Below are positions 46,000 to 57,616 of a stretch of DNA of 64,000 bases, in pieces. The notes beneath the pieces are model-generated. The model ran no database searches and was not told where the DNA came from. It worked only from the letters and a program-made list of their open reading frames with translations. This DNA is from Thamnaconus septentrionalis (taxonomy: Eukaryota; Chordata; Actinopteri; Tetraodontiformes; Monacanthidae), in NCBI GenBank assembly GCA_009823395.1, contig CM020501.1, forward strand, positions 22,755,861 to 22,819,860, in the 5' to 3' direction. Both the position numbers and the translations under genes were made by a program. The stretch's first letter is position 1. Each line of letters starts with the position of its first letter.

Positions 46000-46160
46000 C
46001 CCGCTCCGATCGTGCTGTGCTGTGTTTCGGTTTGCTCTGATTGGCTGCCGATGTGTCCTGATGAATCATGGGGGTTGCAGAGGCATAATGGGAACTGAAA
46101 GGAATGCCTATGGACTTTGCACCGCGGAATGCGGAGGACACCCGAAAGCCATCAGTCAAA
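46000..46160 (+). repeat. Interspersed repeat family H3, partial copy
   Basis: Similar to 42665-42815 and to the right half of 15105-15520 (GCTCTGATTGGCTGC, GTCCTGATGAATCATGGG, CATAATGGGAACTGAAA). Confidence 0.55.
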
Positions 46161-46682
46161 AAACGACTACCTTAAAACTGTACTCGATCCCAATCGTTGT
46201 CAATAAATATTAGCAAGATCATTTTGGGCAGAGGGTTAAAAAAGATTGGTTTCAGCATCAGAGGCCCATAGACAAATGTAAATTGCTTTGTTGCTTGTTG
46301 TCAGTAAGACATAATAAGAAAACTTCTACTAAACTTCTCCTAAACCCTTGTGTTTCTTGTTCTCTGGATGTGTTGCAACAAGAGACAAAGTCGTCATGCT
46401 GAAACATTCAGTTCTGAGCTGGACGGAACACTGCAATGGGCGCAGCATGTGCGGCCAAATGTTGGTTACATTAGTGCTATTGGCTCCTCGATGGCAACAG
46501 CATTCTTGTCTACACAGGTGAGGTGGGTACAAGTACAGTGACACTGTACTATTGTTAGCTATTAGAAGAAAATGAAGCGCATAGGGAGAAGTGTTTTTTT
46601 TTTTTCTTAACAGCGAAAGTGCGTGGCCAATAAGGTGAAAGCATATGAAATATCATTTTTGGAGAATTTGAGCTTTTCTCGC

Positions 46683-46688
46683 TTTATT
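46683..46688 (-). terminator. Candidate polyadenylation signal of zinc-finger gene A
   Basis: AATAAA on the minus strand, about 205 bases after the stop of gene A. Confidence 0.4.
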
Positions 46689-46892
46689 TTGGAATTCATT
46701 CCACCACCAACTAAAATTCATCAATACGGACAAGCTGTTTTCTGTTAGCTACACTATCTAAGATTTTCGATAAATGGAACAGATGAAAGGCAAGATTGAA
46801 TGGACCTTCTTTTCTTCTTCTTCTTCTATTTTAAATTCAGATCGTCACCAGAACCACAGAGTGTTTGTTCTGTCCTGAGACTCATGAACATG

Positions 46893-49482
46893 TCATTGGC
46901 CACCAGAAGGTTCAGAGAGCTTCTTCTCCTCAGGTTGAGCTCCAGCTGACTGAGCTGACTTGGCTGACTGTTCTGACTGTTCTGACTGTTCAGACTCGGC
47001 TGACTGAGCTGACTTGGCTGACTGTTCTGACTGAGCTGACTGTTCTGACTGTTCTGACTGTTCTGACTTGGCTGACTGTTCTGACTGGGCTTGATCAGAG
47101 TGGACGAATCTGTTATGCCTGGCCAGTGTGTTGGACTGACTGAAGCTCTGCCCACATATCTTACACACATACGGTTTCTCCCCCGTGTGGATCCTCATGT
47201 GGATGTTCAACGCCGTCTTGGTGGCAAAACCTTTCCCGCAGGCCTTGCAGCAGTACGGCTTCTCCCCAGTGTGACTCCTGACATGGTCCCTCAGTTGGGC
47301 CGACAGTCTGAACATCTCTCCGCAGGTGGTGCACTGATGCGGTTTCTCCCCCGTGTGGATCCTCATGTGCACGGCCAACTCAAACTTGCGGGTGTAACTT
47401 TTCCCGCAGGTGCTACACTGATACGGCTTCTCCCCCGTGTGGATCCTCATGTGTCTGCCCAACGCAGCCTTGGAGGTGAAACCTTTTTCGCAGAAGTTGC
47501 AGCTGTGCGGCTTGTTTCCAGTGTGGCTCATGGAATGGACGTTGAGCTGGGCCGACCGCCGGAACTGTTTTCCACAGGTGTTACACTGGTGCGGTTTCTC
47601 CCCCGTGTGGATCCTCATGTGGATGTTCACCGCGGCCTTGGAGGTGAAACCTTTCTCGCAGAAGTTGCAGCTGTACGGCTTCTCTCCCGTGTGACCCCTG
47701 ACATGGATGTACAGGTGCGGCAACCTCGTAAACTGTTTTCCGCAGATGTTACACTGGTGCAGTTTCTCCCCCGTGTGGATCCTCATGTGGATGTTCAAGT
47801 AAAACTTGCGGGCAAAATGTTTCCCGCAGACCTGGCAGCTGTACGGCTTCTCTAGACTGTGACTCCTGACGTGTTCCTTCAGGTGGTCCGTCCTCCGGAA
47901 CTGTTTCCCGCAGACGTTACACTGATGCGGTTTCCCTCCGGTGTGGACTGTCATGTGCGCTTTCAAAGTCGACCTGTTCACGAAGACTTCCCCGCAGTCT
48001 GCGTAGGAACATGGCGAGAGACCGTGGATCTTCCTCATGTGGGTGGTCAGAACCTTCTCGCTGGAGAAAGCTTTGCTACACACCGTGCAGACGTGGGGCT
48101 TCTCTTGCGCCGGGAGGCCTGGGGCTCTGTGTGTCAGCTGCTTGGGGATCTGCTGGGACGGTTCGCCTGTGTTGGCTTCCAAGCCAGTGGGTGGCTGGTG
48201 CTGGTGGCCTTCAGCTGCAGGAGCACGTTCAGGCAGCGTGTCCACTCTTCCATCAGGATCCCACAACACAGGCTCGTCTTTACTTCCCTCATGACTGCAG
48301 CTCACTGGGATGTCATCAGACTCCTGCTTCACTTCCTGCAGGTCCTCCTCCTCCATCACTGGAGGTTCTGGTTTCACCTCAGGGTTCCTCCCCTGGTCCC
48401 AGAGCTGATGTTCACCGAGAACCTCCCCCTGCTCCTCCTCATCCTCCTCCAACTGTTCCTCCTCCACCTCCTCGTCCTGCTCCTCCTGCTTCACATCCTG
48501 CTGCTGCTCCTCCCCTTCATACACATGTTGCTGTTCAAACTCTGCAGGGACACAAAGTCAAAGGGAGGAGATTGCAGGGTGAGGATCAACAGAGAAATGA
48601 ATGGAAGTTTAATGTATTCGACTATGACTCAGAGACAGTCCAGTGTCTCTGGACCACAAACAGCTTGCGTTCACGGAGTTTTTACTGATTGTAAATTATC
48701 AGCTCTGGTTTTGCAGTGCACCTTGGAATCAAGAAAAGTTGATATTTTATATATCTTTGTCGCTCTCAAGTGCTCCCAAGATTTATGGCAGGAGATCCTG
48801 GCGCCTGGATCCTAGTGATGGAGTTGGTTTTCTGTTCAATGTGGGATGCACATTTAATAATGTGTAAATAACATGTAACTGACCTTTTATTCAACTGCTA
48901 TAACTCACGTTGTTATTTTCAACAACGATTATTAATAGGCTTTCAGGGACCTCTGTTGGTCCCTGGACCTCATTTTCAGAACCACTAATCTATTTTGTTT
49001 TTTGTTTTGTTTTTTCAGTATTGATCTTAAATATCCCGGAAATTGAGCATTTATGTGTGCAAAAACCGATTATTATTTTTATTATTTCTTTTTGCATGCA
49101 CCGGTGGGGTGGGGGCCCCAGGGATCTCTTGCGTGTAGTCCCAAGAGACCCTAGCAACGCCTCTGCAGAAGGCCACTGTCTAACATCATCCGTCCGAGTA
49201 GCCACGAGATGCTTTGTGCTGTGCAGTGTTGTGCAGTGCAGTGCTGCGCTGTGCAGTGCAGCAGTGCCGTGATGTGCTGTGCTGTGTTGTGATGTGTTGT
49301 GTGTACGTACCTATCCGGTGCAACTTGATGTGAGGTCTCCAGACCACATCCAGCTGTCGGCGCTGTCTCTCGATCTCCTCCTCATACTGGGCGACGCTCC
49401 GGCGGAAAAGCAAGAAAATTTCCTCCGCAGCGGCTTCGAGTCGCTCAGTGACTGAAAGTCTGAAGGTCTCAGCCGGATTCAT
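46893..49482 (-). CDS. C2H2 zinc-finger protein, 12 fingers (gene A)
   Basis: Two coding exons: 49482-49311 (57 codons plus 1 nt) and 48541-46893. Exon 1 encodes MNPAETFRLSVTERLEAAAEE and a charged helical stretch ending WRPHIKLHRIG, a short N-terminal module common in fish zinc-finger genes; there is no KRAB, SCAN or BTB domain. Exon 2 starts EFEQQHVYEGEEQQ, an acidic linker, then VLWDPDGRVDTLPERAP, then twelve fingers from CTVCSKAF to CKICGQSF. Most are of the C-x2-C-x12-H-x3-H type with TGEKP linkers; the second has the longer spacing CSYADC. Finger pairs alternate between CG(K/E)xF and CEKGFTSKAA types, a sign of tandem duplication. The C-terminal tail is a Ser-Glu-Gln/Ser-Ala-Lys repeat. 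A sequence-specific nuclear transcription regulator is expected; targets are unknown. It is the only intact member of the local cluster. Confidence 0.88.
46944..47092. repeat. Coding minisatellite in the tail of zinc-finger gene A
   Basis: On the plus strand, repeats of CTGACTGTT and CTGACTTGG in 9- to 12-base units. On the coding strand they give SEQ, SAQ and SAK triplets. The frame is kept throughout, so the tail can change length without frameshift. Confidence 0.85.
48542..49310 (-). other. Intron of zinc-finger gene A
   Basis: Donor GTACGTAC and acceptor CTTTGTGTCCCTGCAG. Near the donor it has a GTGCAGTGCTGCGCTGTGCAGTGC-like purine/pyrimidine repeat (49205-49300). No further exon was seen. 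Confidence 0.6.
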
Positions 49483-50124
49483 CTTCCCCGATAGCCTCCG
49501 AACGGCTGTCGCGCAGTAGTCAGTCTGCTAACCACCAATGGAACCTATAGAAAGTGGCGATGTATCGATCGCGAACGACTCGTTCGAAAGACGGATTTTT
49601 TTTATTTTTTTTTTTACTTTTTTTTAGCGAACGAACTGAACGGGATCACTTCCTCAACTGATTCGTTGTTTTCTCAGTTGAGTCTTGCTCAACAGCGAGC
49701 GTGCAGGTCGGGAGTGGAACTGCAGCGTGATTCGGTCTGCGCATGCGCTACGAGCCTGCGACGTTGGCGTGACAGTGCTGTGATCCTCTGAGAACGATTC
49801 GACTGTACAGTTCTGTCGCCGTGCGTTCTCGACTCGCTGGCTCGCAGTGCGGTCACGCACAAGTGTTTTTTTTTTTCATCGTCGCTGAACTACTTTCTCC
49901 ATTCATTTGGATTACCAGCCAAGTTTTTGCTTCGTTTTGAAAATGATTCATTGACGCAGCTGACCAGTGCTGCCACCAACTGTTTATTTTACGTAACAAC
50001 ATTTCATTGTGCGCTACTATAAATCCCCCATGATAAATTAGATAAATATTTAATTGCAAAAAACGAGAGGTTGCTCTGCCTTGAAAGGAGTACACACACA
50101 CACACACACACACACACGCATATT

Positions 50125-50176
<52 letters not shown>

Positions 50177-50320
50177 TTTAATCTTGTTCTTTTCCTCCTC
50201 TTTGATATTTTCTTAATTTTTTTCATTTGTTTCTTTTTGTTGTTTTGCACTTGATTTAAAAATAGTTTCATAGTAAAAGAAATACTGAACCACCCAACAT
50301 ATACGACGTGCATACCCTTT
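49483..50320. other. Upstream flank of gene A with repeats
   Basis: Contains GAACGACTCGTTCGAAAGACG and GCGAACGAACTGAACG (about 49571-49645), resembling a repeat also seen near 53350-53430, plus (CA)n at 50091-50118 and (TA)n at 50131-50173. No gene apart from copy D, which follows. Confidence 0.5.
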
Positions 50321-50491
50321 TTATTTGTTTTTCTTGATGTGTGATTTACAGACCACATCCAGCAGTCGGCGCTGTCTCTCCATCTCCTCCTTGTAATGGA
50401 CGATGCTCTGGCAGAAAAGCTGGAATATTTCCTCCGCAGTGGCTTCAACTCGCTCATTGACTGAAATTCTGAAGGTCTCAGCCGGATTCAT
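50321..50491 (-). pseudogene. Zinc-finger exon 1 relic, copy D
   Basis: MNPAETFRISVNERVEATAEE and the following helix are open for 56 codons, but the conserved tryptophan is a cysteine (DVVCKSHIK). The LHRIG end and the donor are missing, and a TAA follows at 50323-50321. No exon 2 partner lies downstream other than that of gene A. Probably a solo exon left by duplication. Confidence 0.7.
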
Positions 50492-50590
50492 CTTACCTGA
50501 TAACGGATGAATGGATGCCCCTCAGTCCGGGCAGAACGGCCCTATGTAAAGATGGGCGGGGTTATCGTGAGGTCACGATGGTACAAGATT

Positions 50591-50923
50591 GTGTTGTAGT
50601 ACTCGAGATTGGTCTTGGTCTCGAGAACACTTTTTAAGGGTCTCGTCTCGTCTCGGACTCGGAGGCATTTTTACTCGGTCTTGTCTTGGTCTCAGACTGG
50701 GCAGACCCTGGATTTTTGATCAAGACCAGTCAGGACTCAGCCAACACCACAATGACAGATAATATCTGGTAATTTTTTTCTGTTTTGTTGTCATTTTTCT
50801 TTGGTATATAAAGTGTTGGTCTTGTCTTGGTCTCCAACTCCAAATGTCTTGGTCTTATCTCGATCTCGATACTTTCTAGTCTTGATGTCTTGGTCTCGGT
50901 TGGTGCGGTCTTGACTACAACAC
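50591..50923. mobile_element. MITE with GTGTTGTAGT ends
   Basis: Perfect 10-bp terminal inverted repeats, GTGTTGTAGT (50591-50600) and ACTACAACAC (50914-50923), enclose TCTTGGTCTCG-rich non-coding sequence. GTACAAG occurs just outside both ends (50581-50587 and 50926-50932), probably the target duplication. Confidence 0.8.
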
Positions 50924-51386
50924 TAGTACAAGTCCTATATATAAGAAGGGATAGGAATATTATATATATGATTAGGCAGGTTGCTATCAAAAGATTCAAG
51001 GGGATTTTAAAAAATAAGCACGTCACTTCAGTTATTGTCAAAAGAAGTTAATAATGTGTCTCCTCTCACCTTGTGGTCGAACTGCGCCCTGTGATTTCAC
51101 TTCCTCTCCCTGTCTAAGATGTAGTTCTGCTGAGAGCCACTAGGGAGAATTTGATTGTCTTTCCCCCAGATTTTATTGACATCGTTGAAGGCCCAATACA
51201 GAAGAGCAGGGCAGAGCTGGGCTGCTCTCCGTGTGGGTGATGTCACACAGCAGACAGCGAATGAGCTGTGGCGCCAGTCCCAGGGCTGATCCAAGATCAG
51301 GATCAGGTCCAAATCCATCCCAGATTAGCAGCAGTGACGGCAGCAGCTCGCTGCTGTCAACTGTCTTGCCTCCACTACCATCTGCC

Positions 51387-51518
51387 ATGTCCGTCACCAG
51401 CGCCACCTGGAGGAACCAGAGCTTCATTCTGGGAGGGGGCAGAGACCCCCCTCTGTCCGACCAGGGAGAGACCATCATTGGCATTTACCTGCTGCTGCTG
51501 GGTGGGTCCATTTCCTTG

Positions 51519-51569
<51 letters not shown>

Positions 51570-53635
51570 CTGGATTGGTTGGGCTTTGGGTCTCAATCCT
51601 TCTAGAGACCCCAGTCTCACCTCCAGACTCCAAGCTAGTTGTTAGCAATTAGCCTAGCAGCAGTTGTCTGCTGGACTGGAATGAATGAATGAATGACACC
51701 CGGCCCCTCTGTCGCCCCGCATGCCCCTGCAGGGTGGCTGTCCTGGTTCGGGAACAGCATTGTGCTCTTCATCCTGTTCCGGCAGAAGGCAACGCTGCAG
51801 CCCACCGACTACCTGACCTTTAACCTGGCCGTGTCCGACGCCAGCATCTCCGTGTTTGGCTACTCCAGAGGCATCATAGAGATCTTCAATGTCTTCCAGG
51901 ACAGCGGATACCTCATCTCCTCCATCTGGACCTGCCAGGTCCAGAGTCTTCTCACCTGTCCTCACTTGTCTTCTCGCCTATCTCACTTGAACCGAATCAC
52001 CCTAGTTTGTTAATGACCTTGTGATCCCTCCTCACCGGTCCTCCAGGTGGACGGCTTCTTCACGTTGGTGTTCGGTCTGAGCAGCATCAACACGTTGACG
52101 GTGATCAGCGTCACCCGCTACATCAAAGGATGTCACCCCAACCAAGGTGAGACCAACTGTAACCTGACCCATCAGCAGGGGCAAACACAGTGCCACCTGC
52201 CCGTCCCTCTCTTGGCACTGGAGGGCGGCGTCTGTGTGCTGACTGAGGTGACTTGTGTGTTTCAGCGCGATACATCAGCCGCACCTCCGTCTCCGTCGCT
52301 CTACTGCTCATTTGGATCAACGCCGCCTTCTGGTCCGGGGTACCACTGCTTGGCTGGGGAAGCTTCAAAGGTTAGGAGTAGCCTTAAAGGTTAGGTGTGC
52401 ATTATTTGTAGATTTTGAGAAGAAACAGCAACATCAACTGGTTAAATTTGGGATGGCAGCCTTCTTTCTTTCATCCTCCCTCTCCCAAGCTTGCCAGTGA
52501 GCTACTGTGGCCTGCGCACACAAACCTAGATACCTTGTCCACCCTAAATACAAAATGTTCATCAGGCGACCTGACTTGTCATATAAATATACTGAATGTA
52601 TACAAATATATATATGTGTATATATATATATACATATACAACAGCACAGAAACCAAATTACTTTTGTTGTACTGTGAGCATTTACTTTTATTGATATATT
52701 TAAGGGCAGTATATTAAGCTTTCACTAGTATAAAAATCATAAATCAAGCCAAATCTTACACACTGGACCTTTAACTGTAGCAAGTTGTCGCCGCGCCCTG
52801 CATCTGCTGATGTCCCCCCCGCTGTAGATCGAGGGTATGGCACCTGTGAGATCGACTGGGCCAAAGCGAGCTACTCGCCCGTGCACCGCTCCTACATCAT
52901 CTCCATCCTGGTGTGCTGCTTCGTCGTGCCAGTACTCATCATGCTCTTCTGCTACGTCTCCATCATCAACACTGTGAAGCGCGGCAACGCCCTGTCAGCA
53001 GGGGGCGACCTCACCGACCGCCAGAGGAAGATCGAGAGGGATGTCACCGTTGTGAGTCTTTGCCATTAGCCACATTAGCACAGTGCCAGAGTGACTGCAA
53101 TCATACCGCCTCTTGCTGGCTGGCTGCAGTATACAATACAATCTTCCTTCTCCTCCAGCTGCTTGTCCTCCACTTTGCACTTTTAGGCTATGTCCAATAG
53201 CATCCCCAACTCACTATATAGTCACAAAATAGGGGCTATTTTGTAGTGGTGCCCGAATCATGAGTGAACATCAGTATTCACTATATAGTGCACACAACGT
53301 ATGTCACAATGCATCGCTAAAAATAGTGGACAATAGTGATGTCAAATGCAGTTAATTTGAAAGAACTGAATCATTAGAATCAGTTCACTAAAAAGATTTG
53401 TTCAAAATATTCGTTCAACGAATCGTTCACTGCTTGGAGGAAGCCCTGACTGCGTAGTGCATGCTTTCTGACTGATACGATACCTCCCACCCCATCATGG
53501 TCGAGTCATGAACAGGTGCCATTTAGCTCCAGAAGTGTAAACATTGTATACGAAACAACACTCATGACAAAGTTTTCAGATATAAATTTAGTTTATTTGC
53601 AAGTCATGCAATGAATTTTCAGATGCAATAATGAA

Positions 53636-53688
<53 letters not shown>

Positions 53689-54701
53689 TTCGGTTTCTTG
53701 ATATTATGCTATTTGTCTAATTTAAAATCTGTCAAATTAATAATGAGAGATTTATAGGAGCACTCTTAAAAAATTGCTGTTTCATGAAATTGACATTTGA
53801 TGGCAGCACAGGTCGGTTGCTTCACAGTTTCCTCGGCTTTCTTTGCAAAGCGCAGCAAAAGCAAGCCGGCAAGTCGAGGACGTTCAGGAGCGAAGCAATG
53901 ACTGTCTCTCAGTGCCATCTAGTGTATGACCCTCTTGTTCGTTCAGAAATTCTCACTCACTAGCTCACAGCACGACCACGTTTCGCTAATGAATGCACTT
54001 CACAATTGGCTACATAGAACTGCCTACATAGGGAGTAGGGAACTAGTGATCACAGCTGATGCTACCATGCTAACTGCGAATGCTAGCAAACGACAGAAGC
54101 TAACCCGATTAGCTAGGCTAACCAAGAGACTTGGGAGGTGGGGGGCCTCATAAGGTGAGTGAGCACCTATTTTTTTTATGTGTGTCACCCCCTGCAGGTG
54201 TCCATCGTCATCTGCACCGCCTTCATTTTGGCGTGGTCCCCGTACGCTGTGGTGTCCATGTGGTCGGCCTGGGGCTTCCACGTGCCCAACCTCACCAGCA
54301 TCTTCACCCGCCTGTTTGCCAAATCAGCCAGCTTCTACAACCCCCTCATCTACTTTGGCCTGAGCTCCAAGTTTCGCAAAGACGTGGCCGTGCTGCTGCC
54401 GTGCACTCGCGACGCCAAGGACACAGTCAAGCTGAGGCGCTTCAAGGCAAAGGCCGACGGCCACGGCCGCAACGCTCAAGGAGGCGGGGTCAGATTCAAG
54501 GTTCCTCTCAACCGAACGGAGAGGTACCCTCCTTGGAACCAGCTTCAGCAGACCCTCAGTCCAGACCCCGGACCGGGGAGTCCAGTGGGTCTCGGCACAC
54601 CGCCTCCCCCTGCCAGCAGGGAGGTGTCTACATCGACGTGGCCCGGCCCTCGGACAGTGGGCCAGAGTATCTATGTGAGAGACTGTGAAGAACCAGAGTA
54701 G
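51387..54701 (+). CDS. Opn5-group (neuropsin-like) non-visual opsin
   Basis: Six coding exons: 51387-51501, 51733-51938, 52047-52146, 52266-52370, 52828-53051, 54198-54701; 417 residues. Seen: N-glycosylation site NQS at 10-12; helix 1 with GNS; Cys106 and Cys182 for the extracellular disulphide; TRY at 130-132 in place of DRY; CEIDW in loop 2; helix 7 LFAKSASFYNPLIY with the retinal-binding lysine at 292 and NPxxY at 298-302; a basic tail (RRFKAKADG) with further Ser/Pro-rich sequence. The lysine marks it as an opsin rather than another class A receptor. The loop 2 and helix 7 wording suggests the neuropsin-related set (fish opn5, opn6, opn7, opn8, opn9); which one I cannot settle. Such opsins act in extra-ocular and inner-retinal light sensing. 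Intron 4 has a weaker donor, GTTAGG. Intron 5 (1.1 kb) contains repeats. Confidence 0.88.
51526..51565. repeat. (CA)n in opsin intron 1
   Basis: About 20 CA units, 25 bases after the exon 1 donor. Confidence 0.95.
53330..53995. repeat. Repeat-rich core of opsin intron 5
   Basis: Begins with GAACTGAATCATTAGAATCAG and CGTTCAACGAATCGTTCACTG (53350-53432), a motif set also seen at 49571-49645. It has a (CA)n run at 53640-53683 and ends with TTGTTCGTTCAGAAATTCTCACTCACT. Possibly one DNA transposon with GTTC-rich ends; the borders are not certain. Confidence 0.5.
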
Positions 54702-54719
54702 CTCTGCTGCCGCAACCCC

Positions 54720-55190
54720 GAGTGGGACCAAAAGGTAAAACCTGGACAAAGTCGCGGACCAACGTTGATATTTATGAAGAAAAAAAAAAGATCTTCCTCC
54801 AGATATGTGAACCTTTTTATATGGACCCAAACAAGTTTTGCTTCAAAACTGAAGATGGAACAAGCAAAGTTTAATACAATTAATAACTTAATATTGCACA
54901 TGCAAAATCAAATTTCAAATAAAAAAAAAAACTCATTGCATGCCTCTCTTTTATTCATTTATTTGCAGCTAATGAAGTCATAATAATATCCTTCAGTGAA
55001 TGTCCAGTCCTGATTGATGCACCAAAATACCAGCAGAGCATTCTGGGATTTGTAGTATTAGCTGTATATGTGCTGTATAATACCAGCTGGCCAGCTCTAC
55101 TACAGTAGTGATTTTGTATTTTCTCGCAGGCCAAATATAATGACACTGCAGGCCACATTTGGCCCACAGGCCATAGTTTGATACCTATGA
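54720..55190 (-). mobile_element. Family H1 hAT-like element in the opsin 3' UTR
   Basis: Reverse-orientation copy with TTATATGGACCCAAAC, GCATTCTGGGATTTGTAGTA and the end CATAGTTTGATACC. It starts within about 20 bases of the opsin stop codon. It supplies AATAAA at 54918-54923, which could serve as the opsin polyadenylation signal. Confidence 0.7.
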
Positions 55191-55551
55191 TGCAGCGGGT
55201 TAGCAGGTTAGCAGTGACAGACGACACAGCGATCAGGCTCAACCTGATGGCGTCAGGGTCGATTGCAAAACAGCAGGTCGGTGCAGACGGTGAAGTGAGC
55301 TAAGCTACGTAAACGTGTTCTTCTGCACTTCCTAAAAAAAAATCAGCAGCATGTTCAGAATGTGAAGAAGAAGCAGGCGAAGCTGTGTAAAACAGAAAGT
55401 TGCACAATTATCACCTGTTTCCTTTTGATAACAATGTGAATTTAAAAAAAAACAAAACAAAGCAACAGTTGTTTTGCTTTTTAACAATGGGAAAATAGTT
55501 ATTGATCCTGCATCACCCCTGCAATCAACCATCAGCCCACATGGATTCGGT

Positions 55552-55912
55552 CAGGGGTGGGTTAACTTTTTGACAGGTGGGCCACTATGGGTTCTAAAAA
55601 TTTGACAGAGGGGGCAGATGGATGGAGTGTTTTGGTGACCCACCTCACAGGAGGAAAAACCATTTATGAGGGATATCTAGAAAACGTATCATATGGCTTT
55701 AATGTTAATTCAAAATGGACAAAAGCAAAGTTACAATGAAATGTCTTTGAAGCCCCACGGTATTTAGCTCTTTATTGAAATAACTCTTAAAACACTGAAA
55801 AAAATGTAATGAAATACAGCTATTATATTACTTATTGACTGTTAATATCATTTCTTCAAGTTTGGTGGGTCGGATTAAAAAGTTTGACGAGCCATAGTTT
55901 GCCCAGGCCTGA
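55552..55912 (+). mobile_element. hAT-like non-autonomous element
   Basis: Starts CAGGGGTGGGTTAACTTTTTG and ends AGTTTGCCCAGGCCTG. Interior words (TTAGCTCTTTATTGAAATAA) match the elements at 19311-19674 and 58060-58265. No exact target duplication was found. Confidence 0.65.
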
Positions 55913-56055
55913 ATTAGAGACTGGTTGACTCTCAGCTGCTGTGGCCTTCGAAGTCTCGTTATCAGTACAGAGGAGGGAAAAAATTCTGTTGTTTGTCTGA
56001 TGAAAATGAATAAATGTGACGTCATCATTTCCGACCGTCTCGCGCAGCTCTGTGG

Positions 56056-56404
56056 CCTGCGCACTGACTTGTCAGGTTTTTTTTTTAGTAGCCCCGCCCC
56101 CTAATGGACACGGGAGGAGCGTGCGACGCCAGACGCAGGGTTTGAACACCCGGCAGCGCGTTGCCGATGATTTTCTCGTGAACAAGCATCAGCATGGAAA
56201 TATCAGCGCCGTGATTTCTCCTTTTTTCCCCCTGGGGGATTCTTTTTTAAATGAGCCGTGAGCTCTTCATCATCGCGAGCCCCTCCTCCCAGCATCCTCC
56301 CGGCTCGGAGGTCTGAGGAGCCGCCAGACGGAGCAGAACCAGCGAGCCGAACCCTGAACCAGGACCAGGACCAGGACCAAGACCAGGACCCGAACCCATC
56401 CCGC
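56056..56404 (+). promoter_or_regulatory. Putative wasf3 promoter and 5' non-coding exon
   Basis: CpG-rich. It includes the SP1-like GCCCCGCCCCC at 56092-56102 and a (GGACCA)n run (56358-56390), and ends CCCATCCCGCG at a strong donor GTGAGCCC (56405). The next acceptor in the same orientation is the CTTGCAG at 57595-57601 before the wasf3 start, so this fits a first non-coding exon. The intervening 56405-57600 is intronic, with (GT)n at 56969-57033 and (GATA)n at about 57146-57200. Confidence 0.5.
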
Positions 56405-56969
56405 GGTGAGCCCATCAACCCGACACTGGCTCTGATCGCGTTGGCATTCAAAAAAAAAAATCAAAAAAAAAACCCAAAACATGTCAGTCAGAGAACGGCA
56501 ACCCCGATCGATCCGCGCGGTCCAACGGTGACAGATCAGGCTGATTGTGACGTCATCCAGCGTCTCCCCCTCGTACCCTCGCGCACGGCTGTGGACAGTT
56601 GATTAGATGATGGATAGGTCGGCGTTCGAACAAGGCGTGCACGCGCGCACACACGCGAGGTGCATTACGTCATATAGCGTTGTGTATGAGCTTGCGTGCT
56701 TGTGTGTGTGTGCGCGTGTGTGTGTGTGTGTGTGTGGGCGCGCGGGGAGTGGGGGGGGGCTCGGTGCGAAACGTAGTGACCACGTGATCTGTGAGGCTGG
56801 TCACGTGATACGTGACTATGTTTAGCGCCACCTAGTGACCGGATTCCAGCGCATCGTCTGCTGTCACGCTGTCACCGAATATTTCCGTCGCAGCTCTGAG
56901 GGGGCGGTCAGTCATCTAGCTTAGCATGTCGCGACAGGATGCCGAGCTAGGTGGCTAAGGCTAACCGCC

Positions 56970-57042
<73 letters not shown>

Positions 57043-57150
57043 AGGGATGTGGAGGCAGTTGCCATAGTGATTACTATCACGTGCTCACAGCTGCACCCAG
57101 CGGCCAAGGCAGGGACTGCACTATGTCAGCCGTCATCATTTTGGTCGATG

Positions 57151-57202
<52 letters not shown>

Positions 57203-57616
57203 TTTTCCAAGCTATAGTGTAAAAAAAAATAAAAGTGTGGCATAAATTTAAAAATACAGATAAAAATAATATAAAATAAAAAAGATCTGCTTCCTGAATA
57301 TAAATATATACACATATATAATATACATACATTGCAGTTGTGCATAATGATAGTGCGTGTCATACAGTTGTGCAATGGGGTAGATTGTGTACACTTAAAA
57401 CAAGAGAGAGAGATTGTCATGTAAGAGAGGGAGAGAGAAAGAGAGACTGTCCTGTAGAGAGAGGGATTGTCAAGAAATATTTGACCACTGTGACGCGGCA
57501 CGCTAGTGTACTGTGAGATAATGTCAGTGTGCCGTGAAAAAATTTCACTTAATTGGTCTAAAAAAAAAGACCCCCCTCCACCCTCTTTCGATCCCTTGCA
57601 GGTGAGCCTGACAGCC

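Noticed and set aside
47091..48815. Long plus-strand open frames opposite zinc-finger gene A
   Set aside because: They are shadows of the repeated finger units; the repeating protein pattern only mirrors the 84-base finger periodicity.
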